From: Paeniglutamicibacter antarcticus
Lineage (GTDB): Bacteria; Actinomycetota; Actinomycetes; Actinomycetales; Micrococcaceae
Assembly: GCF_900010755.1 (NCBI RefSeq)
Contig: NZ_CZJT01000109.1
Coordinates: 94,993 to 158,992, forward strand
Reading direction: 5' to 3'
DNA: 64,000 nt
This document shows, one piece after another, positions 54,002-63,159 of the stretch. The position numbers and the translations under genes were made by a program. The stretch's first letter is position 1, and the number at the start of each line of letters is the position of its first letter. Under the pieces are notes generated by a model. The model worked only from the letters and a program-made list of their open reading frames with translations, was not told the DNA's origin and searched no databases.

Positions 54002-56413
54002 GTGACGACGCACAAGGCCGATCCTTTCCAAGATCAACTGCCACTTTCGGACACAGAACCCTCGTCCGCTGGATACACGAATCCGGCTCGGGAGTTGGAA
54101 GAGCTGCGCTCCGAAAACGCGAGACTCCGCCGTTTGCTGGAGCTCACCGAGCACGAATCCCAAGCCGCCCGGGAAGCGCAACCCGAGCTGGCGCTGCAGT
54201 CCAATGGCCCGGTCACCGGCCATTCTCCCCCTGAGGCCAAGGTTGCGTTCTACCAATCGTTGTTCCGTGCCCGCACCGATGTTTACGCCCTGCGCTGGGA
54301 AAACGCGAGGGCGGGAAGTTCCGGCTGGGTTCCTGCCGTTGCCGGCGGCTGGCGCAAGTGGATGGACCGCGAGAACGCCAACTACCTGCGTCTGACCCCG
54401 GCCGCCATCGAGGCGCACCTGCGAGGTTCGGAACACCTGGGGATTTACCCGTTGACCAACAACGACGGCTGCTACTTTGTTGCCGCCGATTTCGACGGGG
54501 CCGCCGCACTGCTCGATGCTTTGGCTTACACCAAGGCAGCCCGCTATTTCCAGATCCCCGCGGCCCTTGAAATTTCCCAGTCCGGGCGCGGCGCCCATGT
54601 CTGGATCTTCTTCACCGCCGAGGTACAGGCAGCCGATGCGCGGGCCATGGCCAGCGGGCTGCTCACCGAGGCCATGAACATCCGGGGGTCCATGTCCCTG
54701 AAGTCCTATGACAGGCTGTTCCCCTCCCAGGACCGCCACACCGGCAAGGGCATGGGCAACCTGATTGCCGCTCCCCTGAACGGCAAGCGACGGCAGCACG
54801 GGGCCACGCTTTTCCTGGACACGGCCACACTTGAACCGTATGCGGACCAGTGGGCGTACCTTTCGACGTTGGGCAGGTTGAGCCCTGCGGATTTGCTGCG
54901 GATGCTCCGCAGGCTTCCGGTGCCGGTCACCGGGGCCAAGACCCGCTTCCGGGCGCCGGCTGCAACAAAAATCGTTCCACGCACCGCGGCACTGGTCCAT
55001 GCGGAGATCGGGGCGCGAATCACCGTGAGGTCCGATGACCTGGGACCTGCCATGGTCAGCGCTTTGAAGCACGCAGCATCCCTGCCCAACCCGTTGTTCT
55101 ACGAGAAACAGCGCCAGCGCCGCTCCACCTGGGACACTCCGCGCTTTCTCACCAGCTATGACGAGACCCTTGAAGGAGACCTGATCCTGCCGCGCGGGGT
55201 CCGCACCCTGCTCGAGGAATTGGTGCATAGCGCCGGAAGCACGCTGCTGCTCGAAGACCGCCGGGATCAAGGCACCACGCAGGACTTCACCTTCTCCGGC
55301 CAGCTGCGCGAGGGCCAACGCCAAGCCGTCGACCATGCCGTGGCCCACGAACTTTCGCTGCTTGTTGCAGCGCCTGGAAGCGGAAAGACCGTGATGGCCC
55401 TGGCCGTTGCCGCCGCACGAAACACCAGCACGTTGATTTTGGTTGACCGCAAGGCCCTGGCCGACCAATGGCGTGCCCAAATCCTTGCGCTGTTGGGGGT
55501 CAAGGCGGGGCAGCTCGGGGGCGGGCGCAGCAAATTGCGCGGTTCCATCGATGTGGCTCTGCTGCCGACGTTGGCCCGCAAGAAGGACGTGGCCGAACTC
55601 TGTTCCGGTTACGGGCAGGTCATCGTCGATGAATGCCACCATGTTCCGGCTGCCGCCTTCACCCACGTGATGAACCAGATACCAGCCGCCCATTGGCTCG
55701 GGCTGACGGCCACCCCGTATCGGCGAGATGGATTGGAAGAACTGATTTTCCACCAGTTGGGGACCCAAACCCATGAATTTGCCAAGCCGCGTGCGGGCCA
55801 ATTGCCACAGGATGCCGCGCAGGTGCCATCCCCCGCACTGGAATTGCGCCTCCACGAAACCGGCTACGACTACACCGGCGATGCCGTCGCGGGAGAACCC
55901 GGAGGGTTGCATGAAATCTATCGCGACCTCATGGCGGACCCCGGGCGCCTGGCCCAAATCGTTGATGACGTGTGCGCCGCCCATGCGGGCGGGGCCAAGT
56001 CGCTGGTGCTCTCCACCTGGAAGCACCACTTGGACTTGCTGGCCGACGGCCTACGGGAACGCGGCATCGAGCCGGTGATTCTCACCGGGGCGTTGAAGGG
56101 CAAGGAACGCGCAGCTGCCATTGCCGCGATCGAGGCAACCGCTGCCAGCTCGCCCATCGTGGTGCTGGGAACCGGGTCACTCATTGGCGAAGGTTTTGAT
56201 GCACCCGCCCTGGACACGCTGTTCCTGGCCGCACCCATTTCCTTCAAGGGCAGGCTTGTCCAGTACGTGGGACGGGTCACCCGCAGCCATCCGGGCAAGG
56301 AGGTTGCGCTCATCCACGACTACCATGACGTGCTGACCCCGGTGCTGGCATCCTCGTGGTCCAAGCGCCGTGCTGGCTATGTGGATATGGGCTTCACGCT
56401 GCCCAAGCCCTGA
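54002..56413 (+). CDS. AEP primase-like and SF2 helicase fusion (TOTE-type)
   Basis: 803 residues from GTG 54002, with GGAG 9 bases upstream; a longer frame upstream overlaps fadD and lacks coding character. A short coiled coil (about 28-60) precedes an archaeo-eukaryotic primase-like domain. Its motifs are YFVAADFDG (Asp163, Asp165), SGRGAHVW (His199) and YDRLFPSQD (Asp237, Asp244). The C-terminal helicase has Walker A APGSGKT (Lys462), VDECHH (Asp543-Glu544), LTATPYRRDG and VQYVGRVTRS. Such fusions occur in conflict or transposon-linked systems. This one stands alone among housekeeping genes. Confidence 0.88.
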   Translation: MTTHKADPFQDQLPLSDTEPSSAGYTNPARELEELRSENARLRRLLELTEHESQAAREAQPELALQSNGPVTGHSPPEAKVAFYQSLFRARTDVYALRWENARAGSSGWVPAVAGGWRKWMDRENANYLRLTPAAIEAHLRGSEHLGIYPLTNNDGCYFVAADFDGAAALLDALAYTKAARYFQIPAALEISQSGRGAHVWIFFTAEVQAADARAMASGLLTEAMNIRGSMSLKSYDRLFPSQDRHTGKGMGNLIAAPLNGKRRQHGATLFLDTATLEPYADQWAYLSTLGRLSPADLLRMLRRLPVPVTGAKTRFRAPAATKIVPRTAALVHAEIGARITVRSDDLGPAMVSALKHAASLPNPLFYEKQRQRRSTWDTPRFLTSYDETLEGDLILPRGVRTLLEELVHSAGSTLLLEDRRDQGTTQDFTFSGQLREGQRQAVDHAVAHELSLLVAAPGSGKTVMALAVAAARNTSTLILVDRKALADQWRAQILALLGVKAGQLGGGRSKLRGSIDVALLPTLARKKDVAELCSGYGQVIVDECHHVPAAAFTHVMNQIPAAHWLGLTATPYRRDGLEELIFHQLGTQTHEFAKPRAGQLPQDAAQVPSPALELRLHETGYDYTGDAVAGEPGGLHEIYRDLMADPGRLAQIVDDVCAAHAGGAKSLVLSTWKHHLDLLADGLRERGIEPVILTGALKGKERAAAIAAIEATAASSPIVVLGTGSLIGEGFDAPALDTLFLAAPISFKGRLVQYVGRVTRSHPGKEVALIHDYHDVLTPVLASSWSKRRAGYVDMGFTLPKP

Positions 56414-56466
56414 CCACCCCTGGCCCCGAGGCGCGTCGTGCCGGGCCTTGAGTGGCAAAAAATAAT

Positions 56467-56498
56467 GGCGGCGCCAGCGATGTTCCGCCGACGCCGCC
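56467..56498 (-). terminator. Intrinsic terminator of the SDR gene
   Basis: The stem GGCGGCG/CGCCGCC (56467-56473 with 56492-56498) is followed on the minus strand by ATTATTTTTT. It lies 35 bases after the SDR stop. Confidence 0.75.
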
Positions 56499-56532
56499 AC
56501 CGGTTTCACCGGCATTATCTGGACTTTGGGAA

Positions 56533-57318
56533 TTAGTTCCAGATGTCATCCCCGCGCAGGGAAGCATCCGCTCCACCGTCCGCGTAGATGGTCTGACCCG
56601 TGACATGCGTGTTCTCTGCGCTGGTCAACCACACCAACAGGCGAGCCAGAACGATTGGCTCCGAGTGGTAGTTCAGCGGCATGGGAACATGCTTGTCCGT
56701 CAGTTCGCGGCCCTCGGGTGTGGAGAGAAGCTGCGTGGCCATCGGGGAAAGCACGGTGCCCGGCGCAATGGCGTTCAACGGGATGTTGGCTCCGGCCCAG
56801 GTTGGCTTGATGGATTCACGGCGCACCCAGCGTGAGAGTGCACGCTTGCTTGAGGGGTAGTTAAGGTATGCCGGACCCGGGCCCGCCTCCACCAGTGCGG
56901 CACCGATCTTCGCGGCCTCCTCTTCGTCACCGGCCAGCAGGGCCTCGACGAGTTCGGCGGAATTCGGCTGCAGCGAGGCCATCGAGCTGACCACCGCGGC
57001 GCGCGGGGCGGGGCTCTTGGCCAGGGCCGGAGCCAGCTGTTCCAGGAATTCGGTGACGCCAAAGTAGTTGACCTTGACGGTCAGCGGAGACGGGGCGGAG
57101 ATTCCGGCGCTGGCGATCACCGCGTCGACGGTGCCTCCTGCAAGTTCAAGGGCCTTGGCGGCGGCCGTGACGCGGCCCTCGCGGGTGCTCAGGTCCGCTT
57201 CGACGTCGGCCCCGCGCAGGTCAACGCCGATGACGTTTTCGCCGCGTTCGCGCAACAATTGCGCGGTGGCAGCGCCGATTCCCGAGCCTGCTCCGGTGAT
57301 GATGTACGTACGAGTCAC
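56533..57318 (-). CDS. Short-chain dehydrogenase/reductase (3-alpha-HSD-like)
   Basis: 261 residues. YIITGAGSGIGAATAQLL is the cofactor motif, VIASAGIS the structural motif and YLNYPSSKRAL the catalytic YxxxK. A region rich in Ala/Glu (EALLAGDEEEAAKIG) between the active-site strands is typical of the 3-alpha-hydroxysteroid dehydrogenase/coniferyl alcohol dehydrogenase branch. Two ACTGTC-N5-GACAGT-like operators lie about 90-135 bases upstream, so it is probably repressed by an unlinked regulator. Confidence 0.9.
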   Translation of the reverse strand: MTRTYIITGAGSGIGAATAQLLRERGENVIGVDLRGADVEADLSTREGRVTAAAKALELAGGTVDAVIASAGISAPSPLTVKVNYFGVTEFLEQLAPALAKSPAPRAAVVSSMASLQPNSAELVEALLAGDEEEAAKIGAALVEAGPGPAYLNYPSSKRALSRWVRRESIKPTWAGANIPLNAIAPGTVLSPMATQLLSTPEGRELTDKHVPMPLNYHSEPIVLARLLVWLTSAENTHVTGQTIYADGGADASLRGDDIWN

Positions 57319-57404
57319 TAGGTGTCCCCTTCGCCGGCGCCCTTGCGTGACGCCGTGTATTGTTCCGGCGGACAGCCGGTGCCCGGCTGACCCCGACGCA
57401 TCAA

Positions 57405-57453
57405 TTACTGTCCTAACGACACAATATCACCATTACTGTCGAGACGACAGTAA
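57405..57453. promoter_or_regulatory. Two operator-like inverted repeats upstream of the SDR gene
   Basis: The second site is perfect: TTACTGTC-GAGAC-GACAGTAA (57433-57453). The first is TTACTGTC-CTAAC-GACACAAT (57405-57425). Their centres are 28 bases apart. Size and symmetry fit a TetR-type repressor, and no such gene is adjacent. Confidence 0.55.
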
Positions 57454-57471
57454 GTTTTTTCAGGCGGGGGT

Positions 57472-58023
57472 CTACAGCAGCTGGTCGTTGACGCTGCGCA
57501 CCTTCCACTGACCGTCGAGGTCATCAACCAGGGCCACCGAACCATTGCGGACCTGATCCAGCTTGTATCCGGTGAACGAGGAAAGGGTGTAGCGAATGAT
57601 CGTCCCGTGGCACACCACCGCGACATTCTTCCCGTCGAATTCCGCGGCGATCAGGTCTATGGCCCGCCGGCCGCGGGCGACAACGGATTGCAGGGTCTCG
57701 ATCCCGCCGCCGGTCTTATCGGGCCAACGCTTCTCGGATTCCTCGAGGGTCATCCCCTCCGCTTGGCCGTAGTCGCGCTCGATGAGCTCGTCGTAGCTGC
57801 GTCCCAGCTCGATGCCCAGCTCCTGGGCAATAATGCCGGCGGTTTCCCGGGCGCGGGAGAGCGGGGAACTGACAATGACGTCCCAACCGTCGGGCTTCAG
57901 TGCTGCTGCTGCGGCACGCGCTTGTTCCCGGCCCACCTCGTTCAGCGGAATATCGCTTGATCCCTGCAGTAGTTCGCGGGCGTTCCAGTCGGTTTGTCCA
58001 TGGCGGATGAATCCCAGTTTCAT
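57472..58023 (-). CDS. Histidine phosphatase family protein
   Basis: 183 residues from ATG 58023; a longer frame upstream is not coding in appearance. The phospho-His motif is LGFIRHGQTDWN and the second His is VVCHGTIIRYTL. YGQAEGMTLEESEKRWPD is the middle loop. The branch contains phosphoglycerate-mutase-like and broad-specificity sugar phosphatases. Between 58024 and 58371 I see no gene, only GC-rich sequence. Confidence 0.88.
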   Translation of the reverse strand: MKLGFIRHGQTDWNARELLQGSSDIPLNEVGREQARAAAAALKPDGWDVIVSSPLSRARETAGIIAQELGIELGRSYDELIERDYGQAEGMTLEESEKRWPDKTGGGIETLQSVVARGRRAIDLIAAEFDGKNVAVVCHGTIIRYTLSSFTGYKLDQVRNGSVALVDDLDGQWKVRSVNDQLL

Positions 58024-58371
58024 GGATTCATTCTCTGCCGGTAGGTTCCCGGAAGCCAATTCGCGACGCCGCGCGAACCACCCCGCGGCACCGTCCACCG
58101 GCCGAATTCCCCGGATACTGCCGATTCCCGCTGCGCCACCAACGACGATTGCCCGTTTCCCGATAACTCCCCCAAGAGTTGACGCGGAACGTCGAACAGG
58201 TATCGAGACCTCGACGTGACGTTCAGGAAAACGCAACGTTCCGAGCATTGTCCCCCTGGCACAGCGGGAACCGGAGCTCCCCCGTCCGGTCCCCAGGAAA
58301 ATGCACTGCGGTCCGGAAGTTCCAGCTAACCACGGCGGATGCGCTTCCCCAAGGAAACGGGAGGAAAATCC

Positions 58372-58392
58372 GCCCTTTGTAGGCCAAAGGGC
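58372..58392 (-). terminator. Terminator-like hairpin after the third two-component operon
   Basis: GCCCTTTG-TAGGC-CAAAGGGC, 20 bases beyond the stop of the last gene of the operon. On the minus strand it is followed by GGATTTTCC, a short T-run. Confidence 0.5.
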
Positions 58393-58411
58393 ATACACCG
58401 CAGAGCGGTTA

Positions 58412-59416
58412 TCAAGCCTCTGTGACGGGACGGTCGTCAATGATTTCGCGCAGCACCGGTTCCTCGTCCCACCCCGGGGTCCGGGACAGGATGCTCACCG
58501 TCGCACGTTTTCCGGCAGGCCGCACGCGCACCGTCACTTCACCGGCATCGGCGGCTTCAAGAACCCCAAGAACTGCCTCGGTCACCCGCACCAGGAAGCC
58601 CGGGTCCAGTTCTTGGTTGCGGTCATCGAGCAGCTGGACATCAACGCCCCGCTCCCGGGCCCGGCCCGCCGAGGCCAGGATCGGATCGGTGGCCAAGACG
58701 CGGCCGCGAATCTCATCACGCAAGCGCGCCTCCAACATCCGCATCTCCCGCTTTTCCCCCTCACCCAGCTCATGGGATTCATCGGCGATCCTGGCCAGCA
58801 TGCCACCGGAGATCCCCTGCACGTGCCGGATCCATTCGGTGCGCGAGGCATCCAGGGCCAGGTCCGAGCCCTGCCGGGTGGCGGAGGACATGGCGTCGGC
58901 CGTGTAGTGGGCCACTTTCCTGTCGCTGCTGTCCAGCAGGTGCGCAATCCCCCCGGCCACCGCGACCCAGCCGATGGTGGTGGTGTTAAACAGCAGGCCT
59001 CCGATGACGCCGGCGGGGCCCGAGGCTGACCACCACATCATGCCCAGCACTTCAACCAGCACCCCCAGCCACGCCAGGGCGGCCCGTTCCCTGAGCACCA
59101 GGATGACCAGCAGCGTGTAGCTGGAGGAAAGGTTCCACAGCGCGTAGCCATCCCAGGTCTGCGCATGCAGGGTCCAGGGAACCACCGCATTGATGAGCAC
59201 CGTGTAGAGCAACATCGCCGCGGCCCGGCCCGCGGGGATCCGGCGGCGGGCCGGGGACAGTGCCACCGCGATCGCCACCGGATAGAGCGCGAGCGCTGCC
59301 AGGTAGAGGGCCTTGTGGTGCACCGAGCCCAGGGCCAGTGCTACCAGCAGCACCTGGACCGCGACGAGTGCCAGGCAGAGCAGCACCATGGTGCGGGCCG
59401 AGATCAGCTTGATCAC
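58412..59416 (-). CDS. Histidine-kinase-like membrane protein with degenerate catalytic core
   Basis: 334 residues with about six membrane spans in the first 175. The expected dimerisation motif reads RTEWIRHVQGISGGML, so a His is present but not the HD of HisKA_3. The ATPase half (TEAVLGVLEAADAGEVTVRV) lacks an N-box Asn and a DxGxG. It is the last gene of a regulator-kinase-kinase-like operon and overlaps the upstream kinase by 4 bases. It may be a pseudokinase or a sensor partner. Confidence 0.7.
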   Translation of the reverse strand: MIKLISARTMVLLCLALVAVQVLLVALALGSVHHKALYLAALALYPVAIAVALSPARRRIPAGRAAAMLLYTVLINAVVPWTLHAQTWDGYALWNLSSSYTLLVILVLRERAALAWLGVLVEVLGMMWWSASGPAGVIGGLLFNTTTIGWVAVAGGIAHLLDSSDRKVAHYTADAMSSATRQGSDLALDASRTEWIRHVQGISGGMLARIADESHELGEGEKREMRMLEARLRDEIRGRVLATDPILASAGRARERGVDVQLLDDRNQELDPGFLVRVTEAVLGVLEAADAGEVTVRVRPAGKRATVSILSRTPGWDEEPVLREIIDDRPVTEA

Positions 59417-60624
59417 CGATTCCCCCCGGCGGGCCAGAGCAGTTCCACGGCGGTGCCCCGGCCGGCCGCCGAGTCGATCCGGGCCAGCCCGCCGGCCGAA
59501 TCCATGCGTCCGAGGATCGAGACCTTGATCCCGAGCCTGCGGGCGGGGACCGCCGCGGGGTCAAAGCCCTTCCCGTCGTCGGCTACCAGGATGTGCAGCC
59601 GCGTCCGGTCCCCGGTTCCCCGGCACGTGATCGATACCCGGCAGGTGGCGGCCCCCGAATGCTTCCTGGCGTTTGAGATGGCCTCGGTGCAGGCCTCGAA
59701 CAGCGCGCGGGCCGCATCCGCGGGAATCGGGTGCCGCGCGCCCGTTGCGGGCTCGATCACCAACACCATGGAACCAAGACCTGTGTCATTGGCAAAGCGG
59801 AGGCGGGCCTCAAGTTCGGCAGGGTCCACGGACCTGGATTCCGGCCCCTGGCGGCCACTGGCCTCGAGCCGTTCAATGGCGCTGCGGGCCAGCGCCGCAT
59901 TCGTGGCCCGGGATCCGGGATGGCCTGGCCCCGAGGCTCCCAGCAGCACGGTCATCACACTGTCATGCAGCAACGCATCAAAACGCGTCCGTTCGCTGCG
60001 CAGCGCCGCAAGCCGCGCGGCCTGGCGGTATTCCCGGATGGCTTCCTCGGCCGCGGCATCCGATGTGCCGGCGGCCTGCCGCAGGATGCCGATGGCCAGC
60101 ACGATGATCAACCCCATCACGGTTGCGAGCAGCGAATCCTGCAGGGCCACCCCAATCCCGACGCCTCCCCCGGAGCCGGAGGAACGGATCAGCGCAAAAA
60201 CCACGCCCAGGACCACCGTGTAGCTGACGGCAATGCGGGTTCCGGCGGCATATGCGCACAGTGCTGCCCCCACATTGATCATGGCCCAGGGCCAGGGCGG
60301 GCCGGAGCCTTCCGGAAGCGGCACCGGCGCGGCAAGCGGCCAGCTCGCGTACCCCAGCAGGACCAACACCGCGATGATTGCAGCCAGCGGTGCGGTTTCC
60401 CGCCCCCACATGGCACGGATGAACAGCAGCGCAAATACCGCCAGGAAGCCGGCCAGGAACATCGCGTTCCACCAGGTGGCCATGAACGGGGTTTGCGCCA
60501 GCATCGACCCCGCGGCCTGGATGAGCAACAACAGCGCAAAGGCAGCAATGCCGCGGGCCATCAGCCGGTGCGTGGCGATCGCGGAAATCCCGCGTGGCCC
60601 GGGCCCTGCGGGTTGGCGCCTCAC
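59413..60624 (-). CDS. Sensor histidine kinase
   Basis: 403 residues. Membrane spans lie in about 30-210, followed by the dimerisation segment SERTRFDALLHDSVMTVLLG. The ATPase core has CTEAISNARKHSGAA (N-box), LVADDGKGFDP (G1) and DSAAGRGTAVELLW (G2). It is translationally coupled to the response regulator upstream (4-base overlap 60621-60624) and to the degenerate kinase downstream (59413-59416). Confidence 0.88.
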   Translation of the reverse strand: MRRQPAGPGPRGISAIATHRLMARGIAAFALLLLIQAAGSMLAQTPFMATWWNAMFLAGFLAVFALLFIRAMWGRETAPLAAIIAVLVLLGYASWPLAAPVPLPEGSGPPWPWAMINVGAALCAYAAGTRIAVSYTVVLGVVFALIRSSGSGGGVGIGVALQDSLLATVMGLIIVLAIGILRQAAGTSDAAAEEAIREYRQAARLAALRSERTRFDALLHDSVMTVLLGASGPGHPGSRATNAALARSAIERLEASGRQGPESRSVDPAELEARLRFANDTGLGSMVLVIEPATGARHPIPADAARALFEACTEAISNARKHSGAATCRVSITCRGTGDRTRLHILVADDGKGFDPAAVPARRLGIKVSILGRMDSAGGLARIDSAAGRGTAVELLWPAGGNR

Positions 60625-61307
60625 GTGCGGCGCCGGCGCGGTAGCGGCATGACCGGGGGCAGGATCCCGTCCTCGACCGCCCGGCGGAACAAATCGACCT
60701 TGTCATCCGCGGGCCGGCCGGCCTCGGCATATTTCTGCCGGATCCGCTCGATGGTTTTCTTGACCGTGTATTCGCTGACGCCCATGCGCCGTGCCACCGA
60801 GACCTTGGCCAGGCCGTCGGCATACAGGCCCAGGCATTCCTGTTCCCGCTCGCCGAGGGTCACCTGCACGAAGTCCTGGTCCATCTCGATCATCCGGGCG
60901 AGTTCCTGGTTGTCGATGGTCTCCCCGGCCGCAACCAGGCGCAGCTTCGCGAAGGTCTCGGCCGGGTCGTCGGATTTCTTGGAGAATCCCAGTGCCCCGT
61001 TGGCCAGTGCGTCCTGGACCCTCGCCACCTCGATGAGTGCCGAGTAGATCAGCACCGGGTAGCCTGCGGCAACCAGCCGGGCCACGTTGTCACCGGGGCG
61101 CGAGCCGTCGGCCAGCGACAAGTCCAGGGCCACCACGTCGCAGTCCTCCGCGTTGGCGGCAAAGAATTCGTCGACGGTTGCCGCCAGCTTGGTGACGAGA
61201 ATCGGCGGAGAGTTTTGCAGCGCATCGGCCTTGGCGCGAAACGCGAAACCGTCGCGCATCAGGCCATGGTCATCGATAAATCCAGCCCTAATGATTTTCC
61301 CCGGCAT
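60621..61307 (-). CDS. LuxR-family response regulator
   Basis: 228 residues from ATG 61307 (MPGKIIRAGFIDDHG), with GGGGGA just upstream; an ATG at 61319 is also possible. The receiver has Asp12-Asp13 and phospho-acceptor Asp62 (VVALDLSLADG). The HTH is LGEREQECLGLYADGLAKVSV then SEYTVKKTIERIRQKYAEAG. It is the first gene of a three-gene operon with two kinase-type proteins. Confidence 0.88.
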   Translation of the reverse strand: MPGKIIRAGFIDDHGLMRDGFAFRAKADALQNSPPILVTKLAATVDEFFAANAEDCDVVALDLSLADGSRPGDNVARLVAAGYPVLIYSALIEVARVQDALANGALGFSKKSDDPAETFAKLRLVAAGETIDNQELARMIEMDQDFVQVTLGEREQECLGLYADGLAKVSVARRMGVSEYTVKKTIERIRQKYAEAGRPADDKVDLFRRAVEDGILPPVMPLPRRRRT

Positions 61308-61393
61308 GAAATCCCCCATTCCCGGCCCGGATGTCCGCGAACTATATGTTCACGCCATGAAGCCAATATAGGGGCTGGCCGGCCAAAGTCCAC

Positions 61394-61411
61394 GGCTTTT
61401 CCCGAAAAGCC
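61394..61411 (-). terminator. Hairpin after the sialidase gene
   Basis: GGCTTTTC (61394-61401) pairs with GAAAAGCC (61404-61411), about 63 bases after the sialidase stop on the minus strand. The loop is only two bases, so it would open slightly; confidence is limited. Confidence 0.4.
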
Positions 61412-61473
61412 CGAACCGTGACATGCGGTGCTGTGTCCTTGGTTCAGTCACGTTGGCTTTCGTGAAGGAGTCT

Positions 61474-63096
61474 CTACGTTTCGGGCCACTGGCGTTCCTG
61501 CGCCGCCTCCATCTCGGTGACGGTTCCGGTCCGGGTATTTGCCCGGAAACTGCGTTCCCAGCGGCGGTCCCCCGCTTCAACCGCACAGTTGACGATCGCT
61601 TCGCCGCGGGCCACGTCATCCCCGGTGATCGTATAGGTGGGCGTGAAATACAGGATCTGCTCCCCGGCGCCCACCGTTTCGGCGGGGAATCCGGCCGCCA
61701 GATTACCGTCGAAGTTCCCCTCCAGCGCCGCTGTGATGGCGTCGGCGCCGTGGTTCCGGAAGCGGCCGGTGAAAGCCAGGATGTCACCGGCGCGCAGCCC
61801 GGGCGCGGCGGGGCCGTAGTTGGCGTCCTGGGCCTCGCGGGTCCCCAGGACCTGGTCCCCGTCCCCGTAGCCCTGGCCGATTTCCTTCCACGTGTGCACG
61901 CCCCATTGGGCGGGTTCCGCGGAGATCACGTGGGATTCCCCGACGCTTCTCCAGGTCTCCGGGCGACCTGGGGTGATCGAGCGCAGCACCATCGAAAAGT
62001 CCCCGCCTTCGTCATCGACGTACGCCGCGGTTGCCACCTGCAGAGCCTCCGGATCCAAGGCCGCGGCCTCCAGCCGGGCAAAGACGATTTCGCTGTAGCC
62101 GTTGGCCTCGTAGAGCACACCGAGGGATCCGTCGGCGAGCACCGCACCGGTGGAATACGCGCTGGAACCTGGGCAGATCACCGCCGCCGGGTGCCAGCTG
62201 GCGCCCTCGTCGGGGGAAATGCTGAGCACGGTGTTGCGGCGCAGGTCGGCATCCCTGTTGTTGGTGGCCAGCAGCATGCCGGGACCGGAGCCTTGCGCGG
62301 GAAGCCTGAACACGCTGCCGTTGTCGCTGGGATCGGGCAGTTCCGGCACCGGTTCCAACGGCCCGTAGCTATGCCCGCCGTCGGAGGACAGCGCCTGCAT
62401 CCTGCTGCCGTGGGCGCGCGAATTCAGCAGCACGCGTCCCCCGGAGAGCTCGACCGCCTTGTTCTCGTTGGCCTCGCTGGCCGTGGCTTCCCCGAGCGTC
62501 CAGCTTTCGCCGTGGTCATCCGAGTAAGCGGAGGCCGCGCGGATTTCGCCGTGGAGCAGGAGGACCATCTGCTGGACCAGCCGTCCGGCCCGCGGGCCTT
62601 CCTGCAGCTGGATCCCCGACCCCGCGGCGGCAAAGAGGCCGGTGATGCCGGCGCGCTTGAGCTGCGCGGTGAGGCGCCGGTGTTTCCAGGTCAGTCCATC
62701 GTCGTCCGAAAATGAGACGTCGACGTGCTGCACCGCGTCCTCGGGCTCCAGCCCCTCGACTGCCTCGAAGAACCCCGCGTGGGTGCCTGCCGCGTGAAAG
62801 CAGAAGATGCGTCCGGTGACCTGGTCTACCAGCAGGCTGGGATCCCCGAAGCCCTGCAGCCCGGTGCCGGTGCGGATCTCACGCTGAGCTTCCCAGCTGA
62901 CTCCGTTGTCGTGGCTACGCCGCAGCAGCAGGTCGATGGTGTTGGGCAGGTCATCGAGGTTGGGCCGTCCGTCGTAGGCGGCCAGGACGGTTCCCCGGGT
63001 GGAAACCGCAAGTGCGGGGATCCGGTATTGGCGGTGGCCGCCGACGCCGCGTGCGGCGAGAACCTGGTGGGAGAATCCGTGGGAAGCATTGGGCAT
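61474..63096 (-). CDS. Exo-alpha-sialidase (GH33)
   Basis: 540 residues. The Arg-containing RIP motif is YRIPAL and the acid/base Asp is in AYDGRPN. At least four Asp boxes are present (SHDNGVSW, SDDDGLTW, SDDHGESW, SPDEGASW). The nucleophile Tyr probably lies in LYEANGYSEIVFA. The C-terminal 110 residues (GDILAFTGRFRNHG and following) form an Ig-like domain. No signal peptide is visible at the chosen start, although related Micromonospora enzymes are secreted. The true start could be upstream, but that region is a decayed gene. Confidence 0.9.
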   Translation of the reverse strand: MPNASHGFSHQVLAARGVGGHRQYRIPALAVSTRGTVLAAYDGRPNLDDLPNTIDLLLRRSHDNGVSWEAQREIRTGTGLQGFGDPSLLVDQVTGRIFCFHAAGTHAGFFEAVEGLEPEDAVQHVDVSFSDDDGLTWKHRRLTAQLKRAGITGLFAAAGSGIQLQEGPRAGRLVQQMVLLLHGEIRAASAYSDDHGESWTLGEATASEANENKAVELSGGRVLLNSRAHGSRMQALSSDGGHSYGPLEPVPELPDPSDNGSVFRLPAQGSGPGMLLATNNRDADLRRNTVLSISPDEGASWHPAAVICPGSSAYSTGAVLADGSLGVLYEANGYSEIVFARLEAAALDPEALQVATAAYVDDEGGDFSMVLRSITPGRPETWRSVGESHVISAEPAQWGVHTWKEIGQGYGDGDQVLGTREAQDANYGPAAPGLRAGDILAFTGRFRNHGADAITAALEGNFDGNLAAGFPAETVGAGEQILYFTPTYTITGDDVARGEAIVNCAVEAGDRRWERSFRANTRTGTVTEMEAAQERQWPET

Positions 63097-63159
63097 CCAC
63101 TACATTTACCCGGGTTGGGACGGTGGACCAAGTTGGTTCGCCTTGGTTACGGGCAAGCA

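Noticed and set aside
58185..58215. TCGAACAGGTATCGA, resembling a LexA box
   Set aside because: The spacing is one base short and the right half does not match; no repair gene is adjacent.
58024..58440. Extension of the histidine phosphatase frame toward the third two-component operon
   Set aside because: The added residues are Arg/Gly-rich with no homology; the RHG motif begins right after ATG 58023, the normal position.
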